Shown here: in pieces, positions 44,323 through 56,300 of the stretch
Layout of the letters: every line of letters starts with the position of its first letter
Position numbering within the stretch: position 1 is the first letter of the stretch
Assembly (NCBI GenBank): GCA_003116995.1
Contig: BDSL01000025.1
Location: 682,001 to 746,000 of the forward strand
DNA: 64,000 bases
From: Yamagishiella unicocca
Lineage: Eukaryota; Chlorophyta; Chlorophyceae; Chlamydomonadales; Volvocaceae
Reading direction: 5' to 3'
Program-made: the position numbers and the translations under genes
The notes under the pieces: model-generated
Database searches by the model: none
Told to the model about the DNA's origin: nothing
The model's input: the letters and a program-made list of their open reading frames with translations, nothing else

Positions 44323-47259
44323 TGCAATAAGCTCAAATGAACTGTGGCTGCGCGCGGCTCGATCGGTTGTGCGCGCGTTGTCAGCACGCGCCTAACGACC
44401 CGGACAGGGAACTCGTAGCTAGCAGCGGGGGCGTTGGATGGGCGCACCCCTGGAGCGAGCTCGGTTCGGCGGGTTTGCGGCCGGCCCCTCGTAGACGGCT
44501 GATACCATAAGGCGCGTCAGGGGACACTCCCCAACGTGTCGTACACCCCCGACCGGTAACGTGGCTTCCGATGACGCTGTAGGTAGTCGGGCGCGTGAAC
44601 TGATGCGGGTTTCATACGCGCACGTAGTCGCATGTTTGCATGCACCTGTATTTACATGCTCGTCTGTATGATGATTCTGTCGGTTTTGTTGGTTTTGTTG
44701 GTTGGGTGCGGACCGTGGCGCGCAGGGACGAGGATGTAGTGACCATGTTTGGTTAGAAGAAAACGTGGTGGGGAGAGGCAGTTGTGGCAGTTGTGACGGT
44801 GTTACATGTGAGGTGTCGATCGGTCGCTCATGTCCAAAGTCACAAAAGTGAACGGATTTGTAGCAGTGTGAATTCTGGGATATGCGTGGGGGGAGCATGT
44901 CGTACGCATTCCCGCGGTTTCTATGCCTGCCGGGTTGGGGGTTGGAAACACGGCCAAGTGGAATTCGTTTTTTAGGGACACATAAGAATTCCGTCTGAAG
45001 CCCCGAACGCGAGAGAGGGGTAGGTATGAACGGGCAGTAGGTGGGCTGTATTTGTATGGCCAGGTCGTCATGGGGAATGCACGGTGGCGCGCCTGCAGTG
45101 TCCGTGTGTCCCGCCATTCCGGGCTCCTCCACGCAAGCAAGATGCTGCAGGAACGCGGTCGTACGAGTTGGTTGTAGCGGGTATCTGGTACGCCATTGTC
45201 GCTGGTGGCTGCATGCCGCAGCACCCCTGACGGGCCCTACTTCCCCTTGCGCCTGCACCGCAGCGCTCGGAGGAGACCTAGGAAGTTTGTGTTACGCCGA
45301 GCATTTATTGGGGGGGTGCGAAGTGGTTGCCGTGTTTCAGGCCTACAGTACAAGCTCGGAGCAGCCGCCACGGGCTTGCATTCGAATGCATCTCTTAAGG
45401 CGACGCGAAGACCGCAGGTCCATCTGACCGTCATAATGACGTCATCACGTCGCCGCGGGCGGTGGTGGTGGTAGGGGCGGCGGAAGCTCCTGAGTTCAGG
45501 TCGGATGTGTGCATTGTGGGCTGCTCCAGGGGTATCTCCAGCCGCGGACGTTCGCATCTGCGCGGTGTGGGCACAGGTCGCGGCAGATGCTGCTGCTGCT
45601 GCACCGCTACGGCGCCAACGCTGGCGCCAGCGCCGACAATTCCGACACAAATTTAATGTATGCCTCGAGTAACAAACTGGTGCTTGAGCAACATACGTGT
45701 GCATGGAATCCCTTGGGTCCCACGTGCTGCGTAATCACGCCCGTATTAACGGAAAACCGTTATGACTCAGAAGTGTGTCATGATGCCTGATGCTAAGGTT
45801 AGTTGCTCGTTGTGTCTTGGGTGCCCGTGTCTGACTGACGACTGTCGTCGACATGACATTCACAACTGCGAACGGACGCCACCAATGGCTCAGGAAGGTC
45901 GCGCCAAAGTGCCGTGAGGGCATATGAGCTGTGCTGTGCTGGTCGGGTGTGGTGGGTGTAGCCCTGGGGCGGTGGGGTGATGGTGGCCTCGGCACAGTAG
46001 GCGGGTGCGGTGGTGTGTGGCGGGGTCGGGTTTGGTAGTAGGACAGTAGTGTTTTGGCATAACGCTGACAAATTTTCGTGGGACGGGCAGGAGGGGACGG
46101 AGCGAACGATCGATTGACGGAACACATGGACGGAGTTATGGGCATGGCATGCAAGGGCCTTGTATATGCGGTGGGGAGTCAAGGGCGGGCGTTGGGGAGG
46201 ACCAGAGACTGCCAGAGACGGAAAGCACGTTACAAGAGGAGTTTATATTTAACAAGTGGGTATGTAGCGTGTCACAAGATAGAGCCGCGCTGTGCCGCAA
46301 GGCAATAGGAGCAGAGGACCGAGGGTCCCCCCTCCTGAACGTCAAGTGCCTGCCAAGCGCCAATGAATGCCTGGCCTGCCGCCCATTCCCCACCGACGCT
46401 CCCGCCAAGGCCAACAAAACCCATCCCGACAGGAGAAGTGAACCTTGTATACGACGAGTTTTCATCTCCTGTCGGAAAGGGTTCCGTTCCACGGCGCCTT
46501 GCTCCGTTCCGGTGGGGGTACCTATGTATAGGTGCTGGTGGTAGGCGCGTCCCACACAGGATCCAGATGTTTAGTCACGCTTTAGTGACGTACAGGGGGC
46601 GCGGGAAAGGCCGACTTGCATTTCACGCTGAGTGCCGCGCGTTTGCACAAGTTTACATACGCAGTTGACTAACGTACTATTGATTAACGTTGAGATATTG
46701 AAGCATATTCCATGGGCCGGACATACCGGTACGGAAAAAAAATGTCCAGGTGCCCTGTTTCGCGGACAAGGCGAGTCACGAGAAACGCGCTGACGTTGCT
46801 GGCAATAAAACGTTTGCAAAATTCCGGCAGAGTCTCGGCACGGACCGTACGCAAAATAAATCACACCGTGGGCCTCATCCAAAAACACCGCGGACATGCG
46901 TAAGCGTAAGAGTAAGATCGTGGCCCTTCCTGCAAACCTTGCTATTTTACCCTCATTCAGTGCGATCAAATGGCCGCTAGTCACGGGGTACGGTGGAGCG
47001 CCAGGCCGGCAGTGTGTCACGACACCCCAACCTCCAAAGCGCGCCGCGAGGGTCGATACGCTACATAGTCAGCACGTCGCTCCGCCATGCGCCGGGGTGC
47101 AGTCAAATGCACGGGGCTTCATATCAAGCCAGGCCCCAATGATGCGACTAGGGTGGCATTAACGAAGGATGTGGTGGGGCACAACAATGACAAGGTTCGA
47201 GACAACGTGTACGTGTGGGGGAAGGGGGACATGCGTATATGCCTCGGAAGCACCACACG
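44323..47259. other. Gene-poor stretch, transposon-like debris
   Basis: No gene recognised. An open stretch at 46149-46544 (+) has a few conserved-looking Cys and aromatic residues (FNKWVCSVSQDRAALC) but no family I can name. Positions 45440-45575 are repeated in diverged form at 47870-48004. Confidence 0.45.
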
Positions 47260-47546
47260 TCGCTGATGCGTTTTCGTCTCGGGTGTTGGGATCTCGACGT
47301 ATGTCGTTTTGCACGTCGGCCGCCTAAGCCACGTTTTGAGAGAACATGCGAGTGTGTAGCGGGGATATGGTAGAAGATGAGTTTCATGTCCTTATGGAGT
47401 GTCCTGTGTATGAGCCCCTCAGACGAGCTGTAGATTTTCCTATAGGACAGGATATGCAAGTGGTGATGACTACGTGGGATCAGGTGAAACTAGGCAACCT
47501 TTTGGCTCAGATTCAGAGAGCGCGAACAGAGTCGTTACGGGAATAA
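47260..47546 (+). mobile_element. LINE (non-LTR retrotransposon) 3' remnant, frameshifted
   Basis: One frame gives LMRFRLGCWDLDVCRF and RTCECV; after a frameshift near 47355 it continues GDMVEDEFHVLMECPVYEPL and ends at a stop at 47544. This is the zinc-knuckle C-terminus typical of L1-type reverse transcriptases (C-x-C ... EDEFH ... C-P-x-Y ... LR). Reverse transcriptase and endonuclease parts are not present nearby. Nonfunctional remnant. Confidence 0.7.
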
Positions 47547-47682
47547 TTTCGATTTGTTAGTATTAATAATAGAAGTGCGCCCTTTGACGGAAGTCCGTTA
47601 CGGGGGGACGCATGCTCCTGGCGCGAGCCAGTACGACATGTAAACAAATCGTACAAAATCGGGGACAAGGATGGAGCTTTGC

Positions 47683-47770
47683 CGGCTGGTGCTTCGTCAG
47701 AGGGTCGTCACCTCATCCACTCTTTGCCGGCTGGCGCCTCGTCAGAGGGTCGTCACCTCATCCACCCTTG
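47683..47770 (+). repeat. 44-bp direct duplication
   Basis: TTTGCCGGCTGGTGCTTCGT and CAGAGGGTCGTCACCTCATC recur in order twice with two or three differences. Confidence 0.85.
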
Positions 47771-47869
47771 TCGGTACCTTCACACCGGCACCGCAAGCAC
47801 CCGGCAGGCCGCCACCGACCAGCCTGTACGGCACTCGCGCGGGGTCGCTAGGTGGCCTTCACGGGGGTG

Positions 47870-48004
47870 GGGGCAGTGACGGCTATGGTGGTGGTAGTGG
47901 CGGCGGAAGCTCCTGAGTCCGGGTCGGATGTGTGCATCGTGGCATTGTGGACTGCTCCAGGGGTATCTGCAGCTGCGGACGGTAGCAGCTGCGCGGTGTG
48001 GGAT
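47870..48004 (+). repeat. Diverged duplicate of 45440-45575
   Basis: Shares GGCGGAAGCTCCTGAGT, GGTCGGATGTGTGCAT and CTGCTCCAGGGGTATCT with the earlier copy. Confidence 0.8.
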
Positions 48005-48192
48005 GGGCATTTTGAGGGGGACCCGGGGGTGGGGAGGAAACCCCTGGCTGCCCGTGCGGGGTGGGCGGGGCATGCAGGGAGGGCACAGGTCGAGGCAGGC
48101 TACGTCCGGTTCGTTCCAAGGCCCAAACCGTACGAGGATGTGGTACTGTTGTAGGTCACACTAGTACTGTAAACATCCCCCGGTTGGACTGT

Positions 48193-48275
48193 GTGATGGT
48201 AGCCCAGTGGTGGTAGCCCAGTGGTGGTAGCCCAGTGGTGGTAGCCCAGTGGTGGTAGCCCAGTGGTGGTAGCCC
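48193..48275 (+). repeat. 14-bp minisatellite GTGGTAGCCCAGTG, ~6 copies
   Basis: Perfect or near-perfect tandem copies. No gene context. Confidence 0.9.
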
Positions 48276-48589
48276 TGTGTTTCATGCCGGGTGGTGATGC
48301 CTTGCCCACCCTGGGGCCCCCGCCTGTTGCCGTGCACTTGCGCGCAGTTGACTGCGCCTGCTGGTTTTGGGGCCCGTCTGCGGGTGTTTTGCTCAGCTAG
48401 GTGTGCTGCGAACCGGGTGTGGTGCTGTCGGGGCCACCCACCTGTTCCTCCGTGTGGTTGGTGGTCGCTTGCGGTGTGTCCTGGAGGAGCCGAACGGCTC
48501 CTGCCTGGTGCTCTTCGTTGGCGCTTGTCAGCCTGTCGGGTGCCTTCTGGGCTAGATAGTTTTGCTCCCGTGCGGCTTGCTCCACCTAG

Positions 48590-49060
48590 CTGTTTTCCTT
48601 GTCTGCGACGGTGTTGGTGGCTGTGCCTGGGGCGCCGTTTGACCCGTTTTGCATTTTCCCCATACTCTTGGCCATGGTTGTTTGGACTGCCCGTCGTGCT
48701 GAAGTCCCCTTTGCTGGCCGGCTTTTCGGGTGGGCCGGCTTTTTGCGGGTGGTTGGTGCTCTGGACCGCCGGGGGTTCCTGTTCCCAGCCTGTCGGTCCG
48801 GGCTGGCTGGTCCCGCCATTCTTATTTTCCGGCGATGGGCCTTATGGTATTTGGGTTGTCCTTCTTTGCCGGTGCCCCGCCCTGTTGGGCGCTGCGGGGT
48901 TTCCTGTTTTCTCCCTGTGCCCGCCGCTTGTCCTGAGCATGCCCGGCGTCTTTGTGCCTTTCTAGGCTTTTCTTTGCCCTTTGGGCATCTGCTGGGCCAC
49001 GAACATGGACCCTCCTTTTGTTCTTGTCTTGGGTTCTTGAGGACACCAACATCTTAATAG
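48590..49060 (+). repeat. GT-rich dispersed repeat family, copy 1
   Basis: Strand-asymmetric (G/T-rich) sequence with an open frame of 225 codons that has no protein-like pattern. It shares words with 51490-51760 and 52590-52990, such as CTTTGGGCATCTGCTGGG against CTTCGGGGCGTCTGCTGGG, and a CTTGAGGACACC tail. Confidence 0.55.
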
Positions 49061-49106
49061 GCAAAATTACTGTTACTCCTATTATACCGAAGTATCTCAG
49101 GGCGGC

Positions 49107-49136
49107 TGCACCCATATTTCACGAAATATGGGTGCA
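49107..49136. repeat. Perfect 14-bp inverted repeat (hairpin)
   Basis: TGCACCCATATTTC and its exact complement are separated by 2 bases. It lies at the left edge of the repeat at 49107-49445. Confidence 0.85.
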
Positions 49137-49445
49137 ACGCGTGTCGAAAAGAGCCTGCAGCCACCCACGCACGCACGCTGCGCTTCAAAATGCACGTCAG
49201 TCGCTTAGCAAAAAAATTAAATCTTGCATCGCTCGGTCGTCCTCAGGCGCGCGGAGGACGACCGAGCCGGATCATTTGGGAATTGTTCACCTTTGTTCCC
49301 TGTTACCAGCAGGTGAATTAGAGTTCCGACCGAGCTGGAGCCCTCGCAAAAACGCTGAGTTCTGCGGGACCGCGGATTAACGAGTTGTTCCTTGGTGCCA
49401 GAAAGCGGTGAACGCCGCGCAAGCATTCATGACAAGAGGGACGTT
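49107..49445 (+). repeat. Dispersed repeat, copy 1
   Basis: Related to 50400-50793. Shared words: GTGAATTAGAGTTCCGA (CTGAATTAGAGTTCCGA in the other copy), TTCTGCGGGACCGC, CCTTGGTGCCAGAAAGCGGT and CATTCATGACAAGAGGGAC. It contains a second hairpin, 49231-49244 with 49254-49267 (GCTCGGTCGTCCTC). Confidence 0.85.
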
Positions 49446-50399
49446 TTTTCAGCAAAGTCCCCGTTACACGAGTAACAGCCTGCTGAACCTGCAAGGAAAG
49501 TAAGCCTTGTGGAAGATACAGGATCGAGAGGGTTAGAAGTACCGATCCGAACCACACACATCGGCCCTGGCAAGCCAGGAAGCTCGCAAACGACACGTAA
49601 CGTACGCTATTATGCTCGACTTTTAAGTAACCCTTCACCACAGCTACACCGCTACACCGGAGCACCGCTCCAGGACCACGCTATTACGCAGGCCAACCGC
49701 AGTTGTCTTCGCTATGCTGCAGAAAAACTCATACTAAGGGAGCCCAGTTTAAATAAAAATTTATGCCATTCTTACGGGAAGCGTCTATCAGTCCCCATGC
49801 AAGGGCCGCGCACTTGCATTCCGGCTCGCAGTTTGTAAGCACAAAACGACATACACCGGGAGTTGTCCAAACCCTAACAACCCTCTTCTTGTAAGGGAAT
49901 TGAAAATTTAATGCACTAAGGAGTAAGTGGCTTTACTCATGAAGCCACATGTTTGTATACTGTACCCGTGAGGGGATTGGAAGCACAATATATTTAATAA
50001 AGTACGTAGCAAGTCCTGAGTTCGCCCGGGCTTGAGGACACTGTAACGTCTTATTCTTAACAGATGAATCCTTATGCAGCGGTTTCTTGTATGATGCCTG
50101 TAAGTGATAACAGCAACGAAGAAATGTTCTTGTGCACTAGTATGGAACCGGTATTTGCGACATGGACCGCGAACCAATGCAGTGTACGAAGAAGGATACT
50201 AAAGTTTATGAAAAGATGACCCTATAATGTAGCAGCTAAGTCTTGGCACCGCCGTGATTGCTGTGCGGCGCTCTCTAGCTCCCGTTCGTTCTCAAAATAT
50301 ACAAGAAATTACTTACTTGTCACTATTTGGACCCAACAACCCCATCTCTATACAGGTATGCGAGGGCGAAGTATCATAAGGCGGATGGTCCTGTCTTGG
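49446..50399. other. Spacer between two copies of a dispersed repeat
   Basis: No gene recognised. Includes the tail word TCCTGAGTTCGCCCGGGCTT at 50012-50031 shared with other repeats of this region. Confidence 0.45.
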
Positions 50400-50793
50400 C
50401 GAAGTATGGGCGCAACGCGTCTGCAAGTTTCTGCAACGTTTACAGCCGTTCGCGAAAGATAGAGGCTGGTCGAAACGATCCGACAGCTCAGCACCGACGC
50501 GCGCACGCTGCACTTTGAAGTGCACATGTGAGCGCGTCCATCAGTGTCCATCGATGAGCAAAAATCCAGGGTCGCGATCGCGAAGGTCTGATCACGATAG
50601 GCCAGGAGCGGAGGGACGACCGAGTCGATCGGACCCTGTTCCTTTGATCAGCAGCTGAATTAGAGTTCCGATCAAGATGGATTAGCATCCCCGCAAAGAC
50701 GTCGATTTCTGCGGGACCGCAGCAGATTAATGAGTTCTTCCTTGGTGCCAGAAAGCGGTGAACTCCGCGCATGCATTCATGACAAGAGGGACA
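50400..50793 (+). repeat. Dispersed repeat, copy 2
   Basis: Diverged, slightly longer copy of 49107-49445 in the same orientation, ending at the same CATGACAAGAGGGAC word. The left-edge hairpin of copy 1 is only half present here. Confidence 0.8.
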
Positions 50794-51489
50794 AAGCATT
50801 CGCCGTTACCTCCCTGACTCCATCATGCCTGTCGCTCTGATGGGGCTGGCCGCTGCACATAGAGGCATCAGCTGCATGCTCACCGACCCCGGCGGGCTTC
50901 AGGCCAAGTAAACCCCGTCGTAGGCTCCACTGCCTTCAAAGGATTTGTTGGTGGCAGAGGCCGCCGTGCTGCGTTCGCAGGATGGTGGGCGCCCGGCTCC
51001 CCTGGGTGGGCGACAACCCAAGCATAAGCCAGCCAGTGTTCTCCGCCGTGCTAGTTGGCGTTCTCTAGTTGCTGTCTCCCTGGCGCCGTCGGCTTCTGGC
51101 ATGCCCACTTTCGTGGTGTGGGGGCAATCATGGCGCGGTGACGGCGTCCCGGCAGCACCTGCTTCTGGATGTGCCTCTGGACGGACTGGTTGGTGGCCGC
51201 GTGCACGTTGTGCCAGCCCTCCAGCACTCGGACGGCCCCCTCGGTGAACGCTGTCGCCGCAACCCTACCTGCTCTCCCTCCTGGGTTGGCGTGCTCCTGG
51301 GTTGGCGTGCCCCTGGGATGGACAAGACTGTGCTGCTCGTGCATGTCAGTGTCCAGCTGGGTATTGCCATGCAGCTCGAGGCGGTATCACTCGGCTCGCC
51401 CAGCATGTATGAGGCGTACGTGCGGGAGGCCCTCGGAGTGTGGACCAGTGTCCCCTTGCCTACACAGGCCTACACCATTTCTGGCACCC
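50794..51489. other. Unassigned GC-rich open stretch
   Basis: Several frames stay open for 70-240 codons on both strands, but none shows a known domain, a convincing start or splice-bounded pattern. It is flanked by repeat copies on both sides, so a decayed mobile element is the likeliest source. Confidence 0.35.
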
Positions 51490-51765
51490 TGGGCCGCCAG
51501 GGGTTACTGTCCCAGCCCGTCCGTCGGGGCTGTCCTGACAGTCCTGTCCGGCCATTTTTCCTGCGGTCGGCCTTGGGGTGCCGTGTTATTATTTTGTCGG
51601 GGCCCCGTCCGGTTGGGCGCGGCGAGGTTTTCTGTTTTCCCTGTACCTTTTGGGGCGTTTACGGGATGCTAGGGCTTGCTTCTCGTACGAGTGGGGTCTC
51701 TGTATGGGCCCCCTCTTGTACTGAGCTCGCCCGGGCTTGCGAACACTGCATCGCCCTATTTGTGC
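51490..51765 (+). repeat. GT-rich dispersed repeat family, copy 2
   Basis: G/T-rich body followed by the tail CTGAGCTCGCCCGGGCTTGC and GAACACTGCATCG. Similar in order and composition to copies at 48590 and 52590. Confidence 0.6.
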
Positions 51766-52589
51766 CCGGCATGCTACCTAACTTTACATATTTCCAATAG
51801 TGTAATGAAGTCACGGTGGCCAAGCAGTTGACCGTCTCGCCTCGCATTCCACATGCGCCTCATACTGGCTAGCGAGGCGCTGTAATTGGACGAATATTGC
51901 GCTCCTTAGAGCCTTAATACGGGTATCAGAGGGCGCGTCTCACCGTCTCATGACAAGTTCTCGACCGTACCGGTATCATCTTCATCGATATCAAGTTACG
52001 GAATACTTAGCCGCAGTACAGGGCGGCGTCATCGATAACATTCCTATGATATATGTTTATGTATATGGTGAGGCCCATAGACATTGGGCCTTCTCTTGTC
52101 GTCCGGCCTTGCGGACACTGCAACGTCCTCTTAATTAATTATGAACCGAAAGATTTGGCAGGTTAAGCGTCTGAACCGGAGATGCCGCACCCTGCCAAAC
52201 CACTACGTGTAATTTCCGCATTACGCCGCGCATCGGGCAGTACATAACCCCACAGTATCATGTGTTTAAGGTTGTGGCGTTCAGACATAAAGCGTAGTGC
52301 GCGTAATGCGTAGGTTGTGTGTGTCAGCGCGTACTCAGCCAAATGTATCGCTCAAAAAGTCGAAATAAGGTGCCGGTGCTACGAATAGATCCGAATGCTG
52401 GGAAACGAACAACGCCAAACGTTATGCAAAGCTTCACCCGCATTTTTACTGCAATAGTGTTGTGAGGACAGGCGCAAATGACCGCGTTTTCTCTGTGTTG
52501 GCAGTTGCCACATAATGACGCCATTACGCAGCCCGACGTAATGGCGCTTGTGGAAGACATCATTATAATGAAAAGCCCTTTGCGCTGAT
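51766..52589. other. AT-richer spacer in repeat region
   Basis: No gene recognised. A tail-only match (GGCCTTGCGGACACTGCAAC) of the GT-rich family lies at 52103-52122. Confidence 0.45.
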
Positions 52590-52995
52590 CTTCCCTGGTA
52601 GGCTTGGCGGTTGGGCGTCTGTGTGTGTTGCGGCCGTTCTGGGTTCGTCCCCTGCAACTTGCCAACCCTCCTATTGGTCCCGCCGCCTATGGTGGGGCTT
52701 GGGCTGCTCTACACGGGCCTTTTTATCGCGGGCTTTTTATTGTCACCTTCCCCCGCTGTATCGTGCGGTGTGTCCGTTTCGTTTTGCGATGCCTGGCGGC
52801 CGTGAACTCGGTTGGCTGTGGCTTTCGCGTCGAGGCTGCTGTTTCGGCAGGGTAGCGTCTCTGTGCTTTTCGGGCTTTCCTGTGCCCTTCGGGGCGTCTG
52901 CTGGGTTCGGCCTTGCCATTTTGCCTTAGACATGGGCCCCTCTTTTTGTCCTGAGTTCGCCCGGGCTTGCGACCTTGTAACACATTATTCTCTGG
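52590..52995 (+). repeat. GT-rich dispersed repeat family, copy 3
   Basis: G/T-rich body ending in TCCTGAGTTCGCCCGGGCTT and GCGACC. Closest in tail sequence to 50012-50050. Confidence 0.6.
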
Positions 52996-53305
52996 AAAAA
53001 TATTGTGAAGAGATTGTTGTTACTTTGTTGTTCGTACGTCGAATGTCACGTAGGGCACGTACAGCTTCACTGCAGGTTTCCACATGGCAGGCTCTGGTGG
53101 GCTCAACCCGAAGTGCATACACATAGGCTTTATCATATTGCGTAGATGTGCATTACTTCAGTAGTCCTCTCACCGCTTATAGAGTAATAAACTAGGGACG
53201 ACTGTGTAGCAGATATCATGTCGGCCTGAGCTCGTGAAAATGCGCGGACTTCGCACAATTGGCCTGTCAAATGACTATTCAAACCTGCGAGGCGTGTCGC
53301 AGTCC
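52996..53305. other. Upstream region of receptor kinase gene
   Basis: Contains the presumed promoter and 5' UTR of the kinase gene by position. No clear TATA box. An in-frame upstream ATG at 53240 would add 22 residues before the signal peptide. Confidence 0.4.
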
Positions 53306-56300
53306 ATGGCGGCTCGACGCAGTCTTGGGAAGCTGGCTATAGTCATAGCAATGTTGGCCTGGCCCGTTTCCTCACAGGATGGCGTTCCAGCAACGCCTCA
53401 AAAAGCCGTGGAGTGTAGGACTGGCGCCCAGCTGGTTGCGGCTATGGCGGACCTACAAGTTGGGTCGGCCCTTTTGCCTGGCGACATCACGCTCAAAGAA
53501 AGTGACTGGGATGGGCATGACTTGCCTGTCCTGATACGGCGCGACTTCGCGATAACTGGCATATCAAGCCGCCTTGTGACGCTGAACATGGCCTTTCTGC
53601 ACGCAAAGGTGCGAAAGATGTAGCCGATGACTGTTCTAGCGGCAACGGAGACCGTGCCCTGCGCCGATACGCATGACGCCAGGGCCAGTTTTTGGACAAT
53701 TGGCTACGCACGGGCTGTGGTACGCCGAGGTTTAGGGAAATACTATCGCCAAACATCCGGTTCGTCCGGTTTTGTTGTCCGAAAGTACTTTGTGCAGCAG
53801 CTAGGTATCACGCAGTGCCCAGAATCCTGACTATGACTCTGTGGCGTTGACGATGAATGCGTACGTGTAGTCATCTTGCATGTAGGGGCACCCCCCTCCC
53901 GTACCACTGAGCGAGGCGCGTAGCCTGTGCCGACGTTTTCGTTCTGGCCGGGTGTTGTCCTTGCGGTTCAGGTACACTTCACCAAGGGTACCACACTGTT
54001 GTTTCGCCGCGTGGTCCTTATCAACTACCGTTCGGGGTCCTGGCACCAGGCCCCGGGTTTCGACTTGCTGGTCCCCACACCGATCAGCGAAAAGGCAGTC
54101 GTTTGGTTAGACCAATCGGCTTTCGTGATCAAGGCCTGCTTTCCGCTTCCGTTGGCAATGTGAGTGGCAACAACGAATGGTTGGGAGGCGCAGATGCTGG
54201 CAGCATTGTTTGTTGGGAACGACACGCTAGTGTCATTTGACGTGCGCCTTGTATGCACTGTGCCGTACGGCGCCGTGAATTGGGTTGCACATGCGGTGCA
54301 ACAAACAGCGCGTGGCACTGCCACAAATACGCAGTCCGTCGTTCTTTGGATTGCATGCTGGCGGTGTATTGGATATTTTCCGCCTCTTCACTTGCATATT
54401 GTACCAAACGGTATATTTTCCGCCTCTCCACTTGCATTGTACCAAACCGGAAAAATGCTTTTGTATGTGCGGACTACGACCATCAGGGAGGCCTCGAAGG
54501 AGGCCGCGAAGCAGCTGTCCGGCAACAACACTTACATCCTGCCCGACAAGTTACCGGAAAACTGTTCCAACAACACGAACGCGCCAACTCTGGACCGATG
54601 TTACGCTTACGCCGGGCGCTATATCGACGTTTACAGTCCCAGCGCCGACGCCCAGCACACCGGCAGTCCCATGCCCAACGGCTACACGGTAAGGGCCGAG
54701 ACGGGCGCGTGCAGGGGATACACCTAACCTAAGCAGCGCGCATGACGTGCGGCGGCGTCTGCTCCGTCCGCTTCCTTGTCTCCACTGGCGGTGCCTTGGA
54801 GCGGGTTACAGAAGGGAGGGCTGCAGGGGCAGATGCGCTTGAAATGCGTGGGTGGTGGGGCAGTGCGACAGGTTTCGGGTGCGCCTGCATGTGTGCTCTC
54901 TCTTCACGTATGCTTGCAGTACATGACGGGCCTGCAGGTGATTATGCCGTACTGTTCCGTGTACCGTACCCTGTTGCCGTGCATGCAGATACACTTCACG
55001 GATACGCAGGTCCTCTGCGCGGGCACCCTGCCTGAAGATTGTATCAAAAGGCTTGGGCCCATTGGCTGTGTCTTGTACTCGTTGTCGCTGCCGTCGCCAC
55101 CTCCTGACGTCCTGACCGGTGGGGTTTCGGAGCAGCCCGTGCCGCTTGCGGTGTCTGACATGAGCGAAGGCGATGTGAAGGCGCCAGCGAACGAGGCATC
55201 CGCCCCCAAAGGAGGCAAAGGAACAAATCAGACGCTTGTGGTTGTGTTGGCCAGCGTATTCGGAGGTGCGTGACATCACAAGGGGACAAGGCGCACCAAT
55301 TAAATGTGCGCCTTGAGGGGAGGGGCACTTATGAAATGGAAGCCATGGGGGAGGGGCAGTGAATTCTAGGCCATGAGTGAAGGGGACGGTGATCAATAAG
55401 CCGTACTGGCCGGTCCCGCCCTATCTCCGGCAGGAAGTATCCATCAAAGCAGCTACATGTCAGTCGGCACCCGCGAGTTTTCCTGTGCATACGCAGCTCC
55501 CCGTGTGATCCACTGCTACCCAAAACGTATCGGGGTAGAACGATTGGCATTTAACTCGTCAAGTCGTGTGAGTGTCCCTAACAAATAGACCTGTATATAT
55601 GCGCTCCCCGTATGAGACCGTGCCATGCTCCGCAGCTGCTGCGTTTTCGTTTGGTATCCAATAATCTAGCTATGGCGGTGCACGGCATTGTGTACTGATT
55701 TGCTCCAGTGCGCGACACCCAGCAACTGCTTCTCAGTCCCTTCCACCTTGGCGCCTGTGCCGGGATCCGACATGTGGATCGCCTTACCTCGCCCGACCCG
55801 CTTGCAGCACTGTTCCTTGTCGGGGTGGTGCTGGTCGCCGTGATACTCGTGCGCTGGAGGAAGCGGCAGCGGTGCGCCAACGCGCGACTCGTCACGCCTG
55901 GGCATTCCGCGGTCGATTTGGAGAGTGCCAAGGGGGGTATGCATGCCGCCAGTCCCAACGACGAGAGGTACGTTGTGCTCCAGGGAGGGGATGATGTGGA
56001 TATCGCGTGCTGGCCAAGTGACCATGCTTTCATCGCAGCGCAGTGCCCATATCCCTCGGGCTACCTCGGGCCTTATCGCAGTGCAGTGCCCATATCCCTG
56101 GGGCCTTATCGCAGGGCAGTGCCCATATCCCTCGGGCCTTATCGCAGAGATCGCGACTCGTGACCAGGTCGCTGGTGCCCCTTATTTGTGAAAACGCACT
56201 CCTCCACATCGTAAGGCGGAACTCGCCGCACCAGGCAGCAATTCCCCTCGCCCGACACCGGCACCCGAATTCCGCGCACCGCCACCGGCACCCAAATTCC

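Noticed and set aside
46149..46544. Open frame of 131 codons with scattered Cys
   Set aside because: No start context, splice support or recognised family; a minus-strand frame is equally open.
48291..48965. 225-codon plus-strand open frame rich in Cys, Trp, Leu
   Set aside because: Composition follows the GT-rich repeat; similar repeats at 51490 and 52590 do not keep the frame.
53240..53305. Upstream in-frame ATG as start of the kinase
   Set aside because: It would put 22 polar residues before a clear signal peptide; the ATG at 53306 gives a standard signal sequence. Not fully excluded.
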